The notes below the pieces were generated by a model. That model saw only the letters and a list, made by a program, of their open reading frames with translations, did no database searches and was not told the origin of the DNA. 64,000 bases of DNA from NCBI RefSeq assembly GCF_001552215.1, contig NZ_BCQT01000015.1, positions 124,001-188,000 on the forward strand. The letters run 5' to 3'. This document shows positions 1 to 7,963 of this stretch, piece by piece (position 1 is the first letter of the stretch; each line of letters starts with the position of its first letter). This DNA is from Actinomadura macra NBRC 14102. Lineage in GTDB: Bacteria > Actinomycetota > Actinomycetes > Streptosporangiales > Streptosporangiaceae. Both the position numbers and the translations under genes were made by a program.

Positions 1-11
1 GAGCGCTTCAT
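1..11 (-). CDS. ABC sugar permease, second subunit (first codons only)
   Basis: The last bases of the upstream permease form an ATGA junction: its TGA stop is at 10-8 and an ATG reads leftwards from 11, giving Met-Lys-Arg before the window ends. A second inner-membrane permease (MalG/UgpE type) directly following a MalF/UgpA-type subunit is the normal arrangement, so I infer the identity from context; only three codons are visible. Confidence 0.45.
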
Positions 12-979
12 CGGGTCTCCCCTTGACGGACCATGACCCGCACGTACAGGGCCGTGACGATGAGCAGGATCAGCGTGAGCACCAGCGCGATGGCCGATCC
101 CATGCCGAGCTTCGGATTCATCGATCCGAACGCCTCGCTGTAGGCGTACAGCGACAGGTTGAACGAGTCGCGGTTGGCCATGCCGGCCATGACGAACAGC
201 TGGGTGAACACCTTGAAGTCCCAGATGATCGACATGACGAGCAGGACGAGGAAGATGGGCTTGAGGATCGGGTAGGTGATGCTCCAGAACGTCCGCCACG
301 GGCCCGACCCGTCCACGCGCGCCGCCTCGTAGAGCTCGCTGGGCACGCTCTTCAAGCCGGCCAGGACGGACACGGCGACGAACGGGCACGCCTGCCACAC
401 CACGCACACGGTCAGCACCGTGTAGGTGGACAGCGGCTTGGCGAACCAGTTGTAGTCGTCCCAGCCGCCGCCGATCAGGAAGTCCGGCAGCAGGTCCAGG
501 CACCAGTTGACGAGGCCGCCGGTGGTGCCGAACAGCCACGTGAAGATGATCGCCGCGGTGACCGGCGGCGTCGCCCAGGCGACCATGACGCCGCCCGCGA
601 CGAAGCTCGACATCTTCTTGCCGAGCTTGTTCAGCAGGAGCCCCACCAGCGTGCCGACCACCAGGGTCAGCGACACCGCGACCACGGCGAACAGCACGGT
701 GTGCCGGAGGGTCTGCCAGAAGAACGGGTCATCGAAGATCGTGCGGAAGTTCTCGGTGCCCACCGACTCGGCCGGCTCGCCGCGCAGCTGGCGGTTGCCG
801 ACCTTCTGGAACGACATGATCCCGATTTGGATCATGGGCCAGAACATGAGCAGGGCGATCACGACCACGGTCGGCGCGATCAAGAGGTAGGGCCCGAATC
901 GGGGCCTGCGGAGGGAGCGCGCCCGGCCAGGGGTCTTCCTGCCGGGCGTGCCCCTGACCGCGGGAGCGGTATCGAGCAT
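8..979 (-). CDS. Carbohydrate ABC transporter permease (MalF/UgpA type)
   Basis: Inner-membrane channel subunit of a sugar importer, 323 residues. After an Arg-rich cytoplasmic N-terminus there is a first membrane segment (about residues 30-52), a periplasm-facing loop and then five more hydrophobic segments. The coupling loop carries the EAA motif (reads SELYEAARVDGSG, about residue 217), the site that docks to the ATPase in BPD_transp_1 proteins. The start ATG has GGAAAT about nine bases upstream. The gene lies 82 bp downstream of the binding-protein gene and overlaps the next permease by ATGA, so the three form an operon. No ATPase gene is in the window; many actinomycete sugar importers share one MsiK-type ATPase encoded elsewhere (inference here). 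The substrate cannot be read from the sequence. Confidence 0.9.
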   Translation of the reverse strand: MLDTAPAVRGTPGRKTPGRARSLRRPRFGPYLLIAPTVVVIALLMFWPMIQIGIMSFQKVGNRQLRGEPAESVGTENFRTIFDDPFFWQTLRHTVLFAVVAVSLTLVVGTLVGLLLNKLGKKMSSFVAGGVMVAWATPPVTAAIIFTWLFGTTGGLVNWCLDLLPDFLIGGGWDDYNWFAKPLSTYTVLTVCVVWQACPFVAVSVLAGLKSVPSELYEAARVDGSGPWRTFWSITYPILKPIFLVLLVMSIIWDFKVFTQLFVMAGMANRDSFNLSLYAYSEAFGSMNPKLGMGSAIALVLTLILLIVTALYVRVMVRQGETR

Positions 980-1061
980 GTCGAGATTTCCGATCAGCGG
1001 GGACGGGTGGCCTTCCGGCTCCGGCCGCCCGCGGCGCGGACGGGCGGCCGGTGCCAGATCC

Positions 1062-2330
1062 TTACGGGTTGAGCAGGGTATTGGCCTGCTCGTTGGCCTT
1101 CTTCAACTCGGCATCGGCGGGCTTGCCCTGCATGATCGCCTTCATGGCGTTCGGCAGGACCTTCTTGGCCTGCTCGAACTCGCCCCAGCCGGAGCTGATC
1201 GGGGTGAACTTCGTGTTACCGGCGATCTCGGTGAAGATCGCCAGCTTCGGGTCGGAGAACTTCACATCCGAGCGCATGGACGAGAAGCCGCTGTAGTCGG
1301 CCCACGCGGCGGCGTTCTTGGCGTTGTTCAGGATCGTGATGTAGTCGAACGCCGCGTCCGGGGCCTTGCTGTCCTTCCACACGGCCAGGTCGGAGCCGCC
1401 CGCCATGACCGGGGCGTTGCCGCCGGCCTTGCTCGGGATCGGGAACACGGCCCACTTGTCGGCGTCCTTGTCGGAGATCTTCTTCATCTCCTTCAGGGAC
1501 CAGCTGCCGTCGATGTACATGCCGAGCTTGCCGAGCGCGAAGTCGCGCTGCGGGCCCTCCAGCTCGTTCTTGCCGATGTACTTCGCCGGCGCGACCTTGT
1601 CCTTGGTCACCAGCCCGGTGTAGAAGTTCACCGCCTCGACGGCCTGCGGCTGGTCGAGCTTGCCCGCCCACTTGCCGCCGTCCTTGGTGGCCACCTCGCC
1701 GCCGTTGCCCCAGATGAAGCTGACGAGAGCGTTGGTCTGGTCGGAGGGCACGCCGATGCCGGGGACCTTCTTGGCGTCCTGGACCTTCTTGGCGGCGGCG
1801 CTCAGCTCGGTCCAGGTCTTGGGAGGCTGAATGCCGAGCTGCTGGAACCAGTCCGTCCGATACCAGATGGCCCGCACGCCGCCATACCACGGCACCGCGT
1901 AGGTCTTGCCGTTCGACTGGTCGTTGCCAAGCGCGGTCTTGTTAAGGGTCTTGCCGTCCGCCCAGCCGGAGTACTTGTCGGTGATGTCGGCCAGGCTGCC
2001 CTGCTCGATGTGGGACTGGACGTCGGTGTTGCCCAGCTCCGTCACGTCGGGGCCCTCACCACCGGCGGCGGCCTTCTGGAAAGTCGTGGCGACTTGCGGC
2101 CACGGAACGTACTTGATCTGGACGTCGGTGCCCGGGTGCTTCTGCTTGAACTCGGTCTCGACGGTGTCGAGGAACTTGGTCTGCTCGGGCGTGCCCTCGC
2201 CCATCATCCAGACCTTCAGCTGCGCTGGGTCCTTGCCCGAACTGGACTTGTCGTCCTTGTCGTCACCGCCGCAGGCCGTGGCGGCCAGGGCAATTGCGGC
2301 TGCTGCTGCCGCAACCTTGATGTACCTCAC
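1062..2330 (-). CDS. Sugar ABC transporter solute-binding lipoprotein
   Basis: Extracellular binding protein (SBP_bac_1 type) that delivers a carbohydrate to the permeases downstream. I chose the GTG at 2330, giving 422 residues; the frame is open further upstream but lacks coding character there. This start gives a short Ala-rich signal peptide ending in the lipobox LAATAC at about residues 14-19 and has AGGA upstream. The mature protein begins with an acidic GGDDKDDK linker. The later motif PWYGGVRAIWYRTDWF is typical of sugar-binding proteins of this class. It is the first gene of the importer operon and is divergent from a ROK regulator, which probably controls it. Length is normal for the family (400-450). 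Confidence 0.92.
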   Translation of the reverse strand: MRYIKVAAAAAAIALAATACGGDDKDDKSSSGKDPAQLKVWMMGEGTPEQTKFLDTVETEFKQKHPGTDVQIKYVPWPQVATTFQKAAAGGEGPDVTELGNTDVQSHIEQGSLADITDKYSGWADGKTLNKTALGNDQSNGKTYAVPWYGGVRAIWYRTDWFQQLGIQPPKTWTELSAAAKKVQDAKKVPGIGVPSDQTNALVSFIWGNGGEVATKDGGKWAGKLDQPQAVEAVNFYTGLVTKDKVAPAKYIGKNELEGPQRDFALGKLGMYIDGSWSLKEMKKISDKDADKWAVFPIPSKAGGNAPVMAGGSDLAVWKDSKAPDAAFDYITILNNAKNAAAWADYSGFSSMRSDVKFSDPKLAIFTEIAGNTKFTPISSGWGEFEQAKKVLPNAMKAIMQGKPADAELKKANEQANTLLNP

Positions 2331-2522
2331 TGGGGGTCCTTTCCGGCATCGCCTTGCGCGGCCTTGTGGCCTGCGGTGCGAGTGGAGCATGACCAGACCC
2401 TTTAGGGTCCAGCCATGCCCCTCTCGACGTCGCATCGCTCGCGGCGCCCTGCTCGCCACTCGGCGTTCTGCGCGCGCCACCCTCCCGGGTACGGGACCGG
2501 TTGGCGCTTGGGCGTAAACTAA

Positions 2523-2537
2523 CAAGAAACTTTCCTA
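2523..2537. promoter_or_regulatory. Candidate ROK operator between sugar importer and repressor
   Basis: An AT-rich imperfect palindrome, CAAGAAA-C-TTTCCTA, sits in an otherwise GC-rich intergenic region between the divergent binding-protein and ROK genes. The core GAAACTTTC (2526-2534) is perfectly symmetric around 2530. ROK repressors of sugar genes bind palindromes of this general type near the promoter they control. Seen directly: the palindrome and its position. Inferred: that the neighbouring ROK protein binds it. Confidence 0.45.
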
Positions 2538-2582
2538 AACAAAACCGCCCGTTAGCGGATTGAGACATCGAGGGGTGCAAGG

Positions 2583-3803
2583 ATGGCCAGACGCCCGGGA
2601 ACACCGCGGCTGCTGCGTGAGCTCAACGACCGCGCGGCGCTGGACCTGCTCGTCGAGCAGGGCCCGCTCACCCGCGCCCAGATCGGCGAGCACACCGGGC
2701 TGTCGAAGGTCACCGCCTCCCAACTGCTGTCCAGGCTTGAGGAACGCGGGCTGGTCGAGGTCGTCGGGGAGCAGGCGGGGGGCCGGGGACCCAACGCCGC
2801 GCTGTACGCGGTGGTCCCGTCCTCGGCCTATGTCGCCGGTCTTGAGGTGGGGCCCGACGGCGTCACCGCAGGGGTCGCCGACATCACCGGCTGCCTCATC
2901 GCCCAGGTTACCGTCGACCCGAACGGCGCCGACGAGCCCGTGAAGATGGTGCACAGCGCCGTCGTCAAGGCCTGCCGCTCGGCCCGGGTGGCGCTGTCGC
3001 GGCTCAGCGCCTTCGTCATCGGCACCCCCGGCGTGGTCGACCCCCGGTCCGGGGACGTGCAGTTCTCCTTCGACCTCCCGGCCTGGCATGAGGGTGTCCT
3101 GGAGGCCCTGCGGACCGACCTGCGCCGCCCGGTGACGATCGAGAACGACGTCAACCTCGCCGCCATCGCCGAGCGGGCCTACGGCGCGGCACGCGCCGCC
3201 GACGACTTCGCGCTCATGTGGTTCGACCGCGGCATCGGCCTGTCGGTGATGCTCGGCGGCCGGTTGCATCGCGGGCGGTCCGGGGGCGCCGGTGAGATCG
3301 GCTACCTGCCCGTCCCGGGGGCTCCGCTCCCGCTGGGCACGGCCAGACGTGGCCAGGAGGACGAGGGTGTGACCGAGTCGACGACGTGGGGCATCCCCAC
3401 CCTCGCCGGCGGCTACGGATCACTCGTGGGCGCGGACGCCGTGCGGACCCTCGCCCACGCGCACGGCTTCACCGAGCCGACCGCCGTGGACTGCGTCCGT
3501 GCCGCGGCGGCCGACGAAGGCCGCGGCGGCACCTTCCTGGACGAGCTCGCCAACCGCATCTCCTACGGTGTGACGTCGGTCAACATCGTCCTGGACCCCG
3601 GTCTGGTCGTGCTGTCGGGCCACCTCGGCCGCGCCGGCGGCAGGCCCCTGGCCACCCGCATCGAGCGGGCGGTCGGACGCATCAGCCCGACCCGGCCGTC
3701 CGTCGCGGTGACGGAGGTGGAGGGCAACCCGGTCCTGCGCGGCGCCCTGCACGCCGCCCTCGAACAGGCCCGGGACGAGGTGTTCTCGGCGGAGAAGGGC
3801 TGA
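2583..3803 (+). CDS. ROK-family transcriptional repressor
   Basis: DNA-binding regulator of 406 residues, presumably of the divergent sugar importer. An N-terminal winged helix-turn-helix (about residues 10-70, with LTRAQIGEHTGLSKVTASQL) precedes a sugar-kinase-like ROK fold with the DNVNL-type sequence ENDVNLAA and the GGAGEIGYLPV loop. The family hallmark that normally follows this loop, the zinc ligands CxCGxxGCxE, is absent: the segment contains no cysteine at all. So this is a ROK protein without the structural zinc site, as in some NagC/XylR relatives. The start is ATG with AAGG upstream. A tandem repeat and a terminator follow immediately after the stop. Confidence 0.9.
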   Translation: MARRPGTPRLLRELNDRAALDLLVEQGPLTRAQIGEHTGLSKVTASQLLSRLEERGLVEVVGEQAGGRGPNAALYAVVPSSAYVAGLEVGPDGVTAGVADITGCLIAQVTVDPNGADEPVKMVHSAVVKACRSARVALSRLSAFVIGTPGVVDPRSGDVQFSFDLPAWHEGVLEALRTDLRRPVTIENDVNLAAIAERAYGAARAADDFALMWFDRGIGLSVMLGGRLHRGRSGGAGEIGYLPVPGAPLPLGTARRGQEDEGVTESTTWGIPTLAGGYGSLVGADAVRTLAHAHGFTEPTAVDCVRAAAADEGRGGTFLDELANRISYGVTSVNIVLDPGLVVLSGHLGRAGGRPLATRIERAVGRISPTRPSVAVTEVEGNPVLRGALHAALEQARDEVFSAEKG

Positions 3804-3805
3804 CC

Positions 3806-3933
3806 GGGCACTGACGTGGACGAGCACTGAGCCGAACGGGCACTGACCTGGACGGGCACTGACGTGGACGGGCACTGACCTGGACGGGCACTGACGTGGA
3901 CGGGCACTGACTTGGACGGGCACTGCGTTGAAC
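3806..3933 (+). repeat. Eight-copy 16-bp tandem repeat
   Basis: Eight contiguous 16-bp units, consensus GGGCACTGACSTGGAC. Units 1 and 3-7 differ from consensus at no more than one base; units 2 (3822-3837) and 8 (3918-3933) are diverged. The array begins two bases after the ROK stop codon and ends just before the terminator hairpin. Alternation of GTGGAC and CTGGAC units (3, 5 against 4, 6) suggests expansion of a 32-bp pair. Because 16 is not a multiple of three, the array has no fixed reading frame; I read it as a non-coding minisatellite-like repeat in the 3' region. Confidence 0.9.
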
Positions 3934-3953
3934 GGACAGGGCCGGAGACGGAC

Positions 3954-3982
3954 GAGGGCCCCCGCCGATGGCGGGGGCCCTC
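3954..3982 (+). terminator. Terminator hairpin after the ROK gene
   Basis: A perfect 13-bp GC-rich stem (3954-3966 with 3970-3982) closes a 3-nt loop. No strong T tract follows, which is common for actinomycete terminators. It would end transcription from the ROK gene and through the tandem repeat, and as a symmetric hairpin could also stop transcription arriving from the right. Confidence 0.75.
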
Positions 3983-4025
3983 ATTGTGGCGGAGCGTCTA
4001 CCTGGGAGCGCCTGCTTGGGAGCGC

Positions 4026-4160
4026 CTACTTGGCGGACGTCGCGCCCTCCGCGTCCTGATCATGGCGCCGCGGGTCGTTCAACGCGCGGTCGATGACCGT
4101 CTGACTGATGATCTGGCGCTTGCGCCGCTGCGCGGCGGCCCACCGTGCCGTAGGTGTCAT
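4026..4160 (-). CDS. Small basic hypothetical protein (weak call)
   Basis: An open frame of 44 codons on the minus strand in the otherwise empty stretch between the ROK terminator and the SecA gene. It encodes a polar, basic peptide (QRRKRQIISQTVIDRAL in the middle). Codons are GC-rich at third positions in the second half, and GGAACGGGG lies upstream of the chosen ATG; the frame extends to an ATG at 4220 without extra support. I recognise no family. It may be chance in high-GC DNA. The rest of 3983-4402 holds nothing I can name apart from the leader of the following gene. Confidence 0.22.
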   Translation of the reverse strand: MTPTARWAAAQRRKRQIISQTVIDRALNDPRRHDQDAEGATSAK

Positions 4161-4402
4161 GACGAACCCCGTTCCGCGGTGACTCTTTCCCCTGGTCACC
4201 GCAACCCCGTATGTCCTCATGTTCTCAAACGGGAGGCGCCCCGGGGATCCGCCTTGGGGATGAAGTCGAGGTCAGACCTTCTAGGGAGGGCTTATGGCGG
4301 GGTTTCCGCCCTGGGCTACCGCTCGCTCCACTGCGATCATGGGGGGAACGCGGACCTGTGTTCGCCCGTTGGGGTCCGTGATCGAGGAACCGAGGGGATG
4401 CC

Positions 4403-6748
4403 ATGGCGCTGCGTGACCGGCTGCGGCGGCTCGTCCAGAAGCCGGGGAGCGTCGATCTGGCGCCGTTCCGGGCGATCGTGGCCGAGGCGGGTGCGCGCGA
4501 GGCCCGTGTCCGGGAACTGGACGACGAGGGGCTGACCGCCGCCGCGTCCGCCCTGCGCGACGAGGAGGACCTCGCGGAGCTGTGCGCCCTCGGCCGGGAG
4601 GCGGCCCGGCGGGCACTGGGGGAGCGGCCGTTCGACGTCCAGCTCGTCGGCACGCTCGCGCTGCTGTCCGGCCACGTCGCGGAGATGGCCACCGGCGAGG
4701 GAAAGACCCTCGCGGGCGCGCTCGCCGCCGCCGGGCACGTGCTGCGCGGCCGCCGCGTGCACGTGATGTCGGTCAACGACTACCTCGCCCGGCGCGACGC
4801 CGAGTGGATGGGGCCGCTGTACGACCTGCTCGGCGTGTCGGCCGCCTGGGTGGGGCAGGCGTCCACTCCGCAGAAGCGGCGCGAGGCGTACCGGGCGGAC
4901 GTGACCTACGCGCCGGTCAGCGAGATCGGCTTCGACCTGCTGCGCGACCGTCTCGTCACCGACCCCGCCGACCTCGTCCTGACCGAGCCGTCCGTCGCGC
5001 TGGTCGACGAGGCCGACTCCGTGCTGGTGGACGAGGCCATGGTCCCGCTCGTCCTCGCCGGGGCCTCCGATCTCGACGAGGCCGACCCCCGGTACGCCGA
5101 CCTGGTGCGGCGGCTGCGGCCGGGCCTGCACTACTCCGCCGACGACGAGGCCCGCAACGTCCAGCTGACCCCGTCGGGCGCGCGCGAGGTGGAGCGCGCT
5201 CTCGGCGTCGACCTGTACGCCGCCGAGCACCTCGACACCCTCACCGCCGTGAACGTCGCCCTGCACGCCGAGGTCCTGCTGCACCGCGACGTGGACTACA
5301 TCGTCCGGGACGGCGCGGTGAAGCTGATCAGCGAGTCGCGTGGCCGGGTGGCGCTGCTGCAACGCTGGCCGGACGGGCTGCAGGCGGCGGTCGAGGCGAA
5401 GGAGGCCCTGGAGGCCTCCCCCAGCGGGGAGATCCTCGACTCGATCACCGTCCAGGAGCTGGTCGGGCGGTATCCGGTCCGCTGCGGCATGACGGGCACG
5501 GCGCTGGCCGTCGCCGGGCAGCTCACCGAGTTCTACTCGCTGGAGATCGCGGTCGTCCCGCCGAACAGGCCGTGCGTCCGCGACGACGAGCCCGACCGCC
5601 TGCACGCGACCGTCGTCGACAAGGAGGTGGCGATCGTCGAGGCGATCGCCGCGGCGCACGCGTCCGGGCGTCCGGTCCTGGTCGGCACGGGCGACGTCGC
5701 CGAGTCCGAGCGCCTCGCCCGCCGCCTCGCCCGCGCCGGGCTGGACCGCGTCGTCCTCAACGCCAAGAACGACGCGGAGGAGGCCGCGATCATCGCCGAG
5801 GCCGGTGCGGAGGGCGCGATCACCGTCTCGACGCAGATGGCCGGGCGCGGCACCGACATCCGGCTGGGCGGCAGCCCGTCGCCGAAGGCGCCGGGCACCG
5901 CCCCGGCCGAGGCCGCCGGCGCCGGCCGCGACCGGGTCGCGGCGGCCGGCGGGCTGCTGGTGATCGGGACCGGCCGCTACCACAGCAGCCGTCTGGATGA
6001 CCAGCTCAGAGGCCGTGCCGGACGTCAGGGCGACCCCGGCGGCTCGGTGTTCTTCACCAGCCTCCAAGACGATCTCGTGACCCGCTACGCACCCGACGAC
6101 AAGCCCTCGCAGGGCAAGGGCAGGACCGCCACCGACGACGACGGACGCGTCCACGACAAGGGCGCGCACTGGATCGTCGGCCACGCCCAGCGCGTCGCCG
6201 AGGGCGTCGACCTGGAGATCCACCGCAACACCTGGCGCTACAACCACCTGATCGGGCTCCAACGTCGCGAGGTCCTCGCCGAACGCGACGACGTCCTGCG
6301 CGGTGACCGCGCCGACCGGCTGCTCGCAGCCGAGGCGCCCGGCAGGCACGCCGAGCTGACCGAGATCGCCGGCGCGGAGGCGGTGGCGGCGGCCGCGCGC
6401 CAGATCGTCCTGTACGAGCTGGACCGCTGCTGGGCCGAGCATCTGGCCTTCCTCGCCGATCTCCGCGAGGGCATCCACCTGCGCTCGCTCGGCCGCGGCC
6501 TCGATCCGCTGATCGAGTTCAACCGCGAGGCCGTCCCCGCGGGCAAACGCATCCTCGCCGACGCCACGCGGCGTTCGGTCACCGCCTTCGAGGCCCTCAC
6601 CGCCTCCGAGGACGGCATCGATCTGGACGCCGCCGGCCTTCAGCGCCCCTCCGCCACGTGGACCTACCTCGTCCATGACAACCCCTTCGGATCCCTGGAC
6701 GAGCGCGCGTTCCGGGGCCTCGTCTCCATGTTCAAGGGCCGCCGCTGA
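4403..6748 (+). CDS. secA2: Accessory Sec translocase ATPase SecA2
   Basis: Cytoplasmic ATPase motor for export of a subset of proteins, 781 residues. The DEAD motor shows Walker A (MATGEGKT, residues 95-102), VNDYLARRD just after it, Walker B VDEADSVLVDEA near residue 197, and the second RecA lobe with QMAGRGTDI and the LDDQLRGRAGRQGDPG motif near residue 530. It is shorter than housekeeping SecA (about 900 residues) and lacks the C-terminal cysteine-rich zinc tail, which fits actinobacterial SecA2. The start ATG has GAGGGG upstream. No secY2 or accessory Sec genes are adjacent, so it presumably works with the canonical SecYEG, as in mycobacteria (inference). Confidence 0.9.
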   Translation: MALRDRLRRLVQKPGSVDLAPFRAIVAEAGAREARVRELDDEGLTAAASALRDEEDLAELCALGREAARRALGERPFDVQLVGTLALLSGHVAEMATGEGKTLAGALAAAGHVLRGRRVHVMSVNDYLARRDAEWMGPLYDLLGVSAAWVGQASTPQKRREAYRADVTYAPVSEIGFDLLRDRLVTDPADLVLTEPSVALVDEADSVLVDEAMVPLVLAGASDLDEADPRYADLVRRLRPGLHYSADDEARNVQLTPSGAREVERALGVDLYAAEHLDTLTAVNVALHAEVLLHRDVDYIVRDGAVKLISESRGRVALLQRWPDGLQAAVEAKEALEASPSGEILDSITVQELVGRYPVRCGMTGTALAVAGQLTEFYSLEIAVVPPNRPCVRDDEPDRLHATVVDKEVAIVEAIAAAHASGRPVLVGTGDVAESERLARRLARAGLDRVVLNAKNDAEEAAIIAEAGAEGAITVSTQMAGRGTDIRLGGSPSPKAPGTAPAEAAGAGRDRVAAAGGLLVIGTGRYHSSRLDDQLRGRAGRQGDPGGSVFFTSLQDDLVTRYAPDDKPSQGKGRTATDDDGRVHDKGAHWIVGHAQRVAEGVDLEIHRNTWRYNHLIGLQRREVLAERDDVLRGDRADRLLAAEAPGRHAELTEIAGAEAVAAAARQIVLYELDRCWAEHLAFLADLREGIHLRSLGRGLDPLIEFNREAVPAGKRILADATRRSVTAFEALTASEDGIDLDAAGLQRPSATWTYLVHDNPFGSLDERAFRGLVSMFKGRR

Positions 6749-6845
6749 GAAGCGGGCTCGCCCGCCAAGAACCGCCAGGTGAGACGTATCGGCATGAAGC
6801 GGCTGCGACTAGGATGCGGGACAGGCTCGCGAAGGCGGTGAGGCG

Positions 6846-7832
6846 ATGGGTGCCCTCAAGCGCTTCTCGGTTCTGCGCTCCGCCGACCTCGACGAGTTCC
6901 GTGCGTGCGTCTCGCGGTACCTCACCCCGCACCGCTCGGTCCCCGCCGGCCCCGGCGGCGCCAGGATCCGCACCGACGTCTCCATGGCCGATCTCGGTCC
7001 GCTCTCCCTCATCTACGGATGGCACCGCAACTGCGAGCTGAACGTCCAGCTGACCGAGGAGGTCGACTACTACGACGTCAACCTCTCGCTCGGTGGCTTC
7101 AACCGCATCCGCTACGCCACCGACGAGGTCCTCGTCGACCGCTCGACCGCGGCGATCATCTCGCCCCGTATGCGTGCGCAGATGCGGCTGAGCACCGACT
7201 ACCGGCAGTTGCACGTTCGCATCGAGCGGTACGCGCTGGAACGTCGCCTTGAGGAACTGCTCGACCGTCCGGTGGCCGCGCCGATCCGATTCCAGCCGAG
7301 GATGGACCTGCGCACCCCGGCGGCCGACTCGTGGGTCCGCTCGGTCCGGCTGCTGGTCCGCGACCTCGACCAGCCGTCCGGGCTCACCGCGCACCCGGTG
7401 GCCGCCGGCCCGTGGGCGGGCATGCTGATGACCGGCCTGCTGCTGGCGCAGCCCCACAACTTCTCCGAACAGCTCGCCGATCGGGGCATCGGCGAGCACC
7501 GGCCCACGCCGCTGCGCCGGGCGATCGCGCACATCGACACTTGCCCGGAGGAAGAGCTGTCGATCGATCGGCTGGCCCGCGTGGCCGGGGTGACCGCCCG
7601 GTCTCTGCAGCGGTACTTCCGGGAGTATGTCGGCGTCCCACCCCGTGAGTACGTCCAGCAGGCACGGCTAACGCGGGTCCACGACGAGTTGCGGTCGACG
7701 CAGCCGGGCTCCGGCGTCACCGTGGCCGAGGTGGCGTTCCGGTGGGGGTTCACCCACCTGCCGCGCTTCGCGGCCGCCTATCAGGAGCGCTACGGCCAGC
7801 TTCCGTCGACCACCCTGCGCGCCGAGTCGTAG
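6846..7832 (+). CDS. AraC-family transcriptional regulator
   Basis: Regulator of 328 residues, with an N-terminal AraC_binding_2-type sensor domain (about 10-200) and a C-terminal double helix-turn-helix (about 225-325). The first recognition unit reads LARVAGVTARSLQRYFREYVG and the second VAEVAFRWGFTHLPRFAAAY, the most conserved part of AraC proteins. The ATG start has GAGGCG directly upstream. The gene is 131 bp before, and on the same strand as, a flavin hydroxylase and a hydrolase, so it probably activates them in response to their aromatic substrate; the effector is unknown. Confidence 0.9.
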   Translation: MGALKRFSVLRSADLDEFRACVSRYLTPHRSVPAGPGGARIRTDVSMADLGPLSLIYGWHRNCELNVQLTEEVDYYDVNLSLGGFNRIRYATDEVLVDRSTAAIISPRMRAQMRLSTDYRQLHVRIERYALERRLEELLDRPVAAPIRFQPRMDLRTPAADSWVRSVRLLVRDLDQPSGLTAHPVAAGPWAGMLMTGLLLAQPHNFSEQLADRGIGEHRPTPLRRAIAHIDTCPEEELSIDRLARVAGVTARSLQRYFREYVGVPPREYVQQARLTRVHDELRSTQPGSGVTVAEVAFRWGFTHLPRFAAAYQERYGQLPSTTLRAES

Positions 7833-7963
7833 CAGCCGGGCCACTTACCGGCATCCGTTGTCGCGGGCTGGATCGCCCTGTCGCCGCGCGGATAGGCCCA
7901 ATGGCCCGCCGAGCCTACCGTCGACCCATCATGCGGGGCTTTGGCTCGAAGGGCAGGTTCACC

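Noticed and set aside
3563..3923. Repeat-containing open frames on the minus strand through the 16-bp array
   Set aside because: The apparent Ser/Val/Pro/Arg repeat peptide arises from the tandem array, and the unit length of 16 shifts frame each copy; no ribosome site.
4337..6676. Long open frame (779 codons) on the minus strand across secA2
   Set aside because: It mirrors secA2 in the GC-rich antisense frame; the product is Arg/Gly/Val-rich low-complexity sequence with no motifs, while the plus strand has a full SecA.
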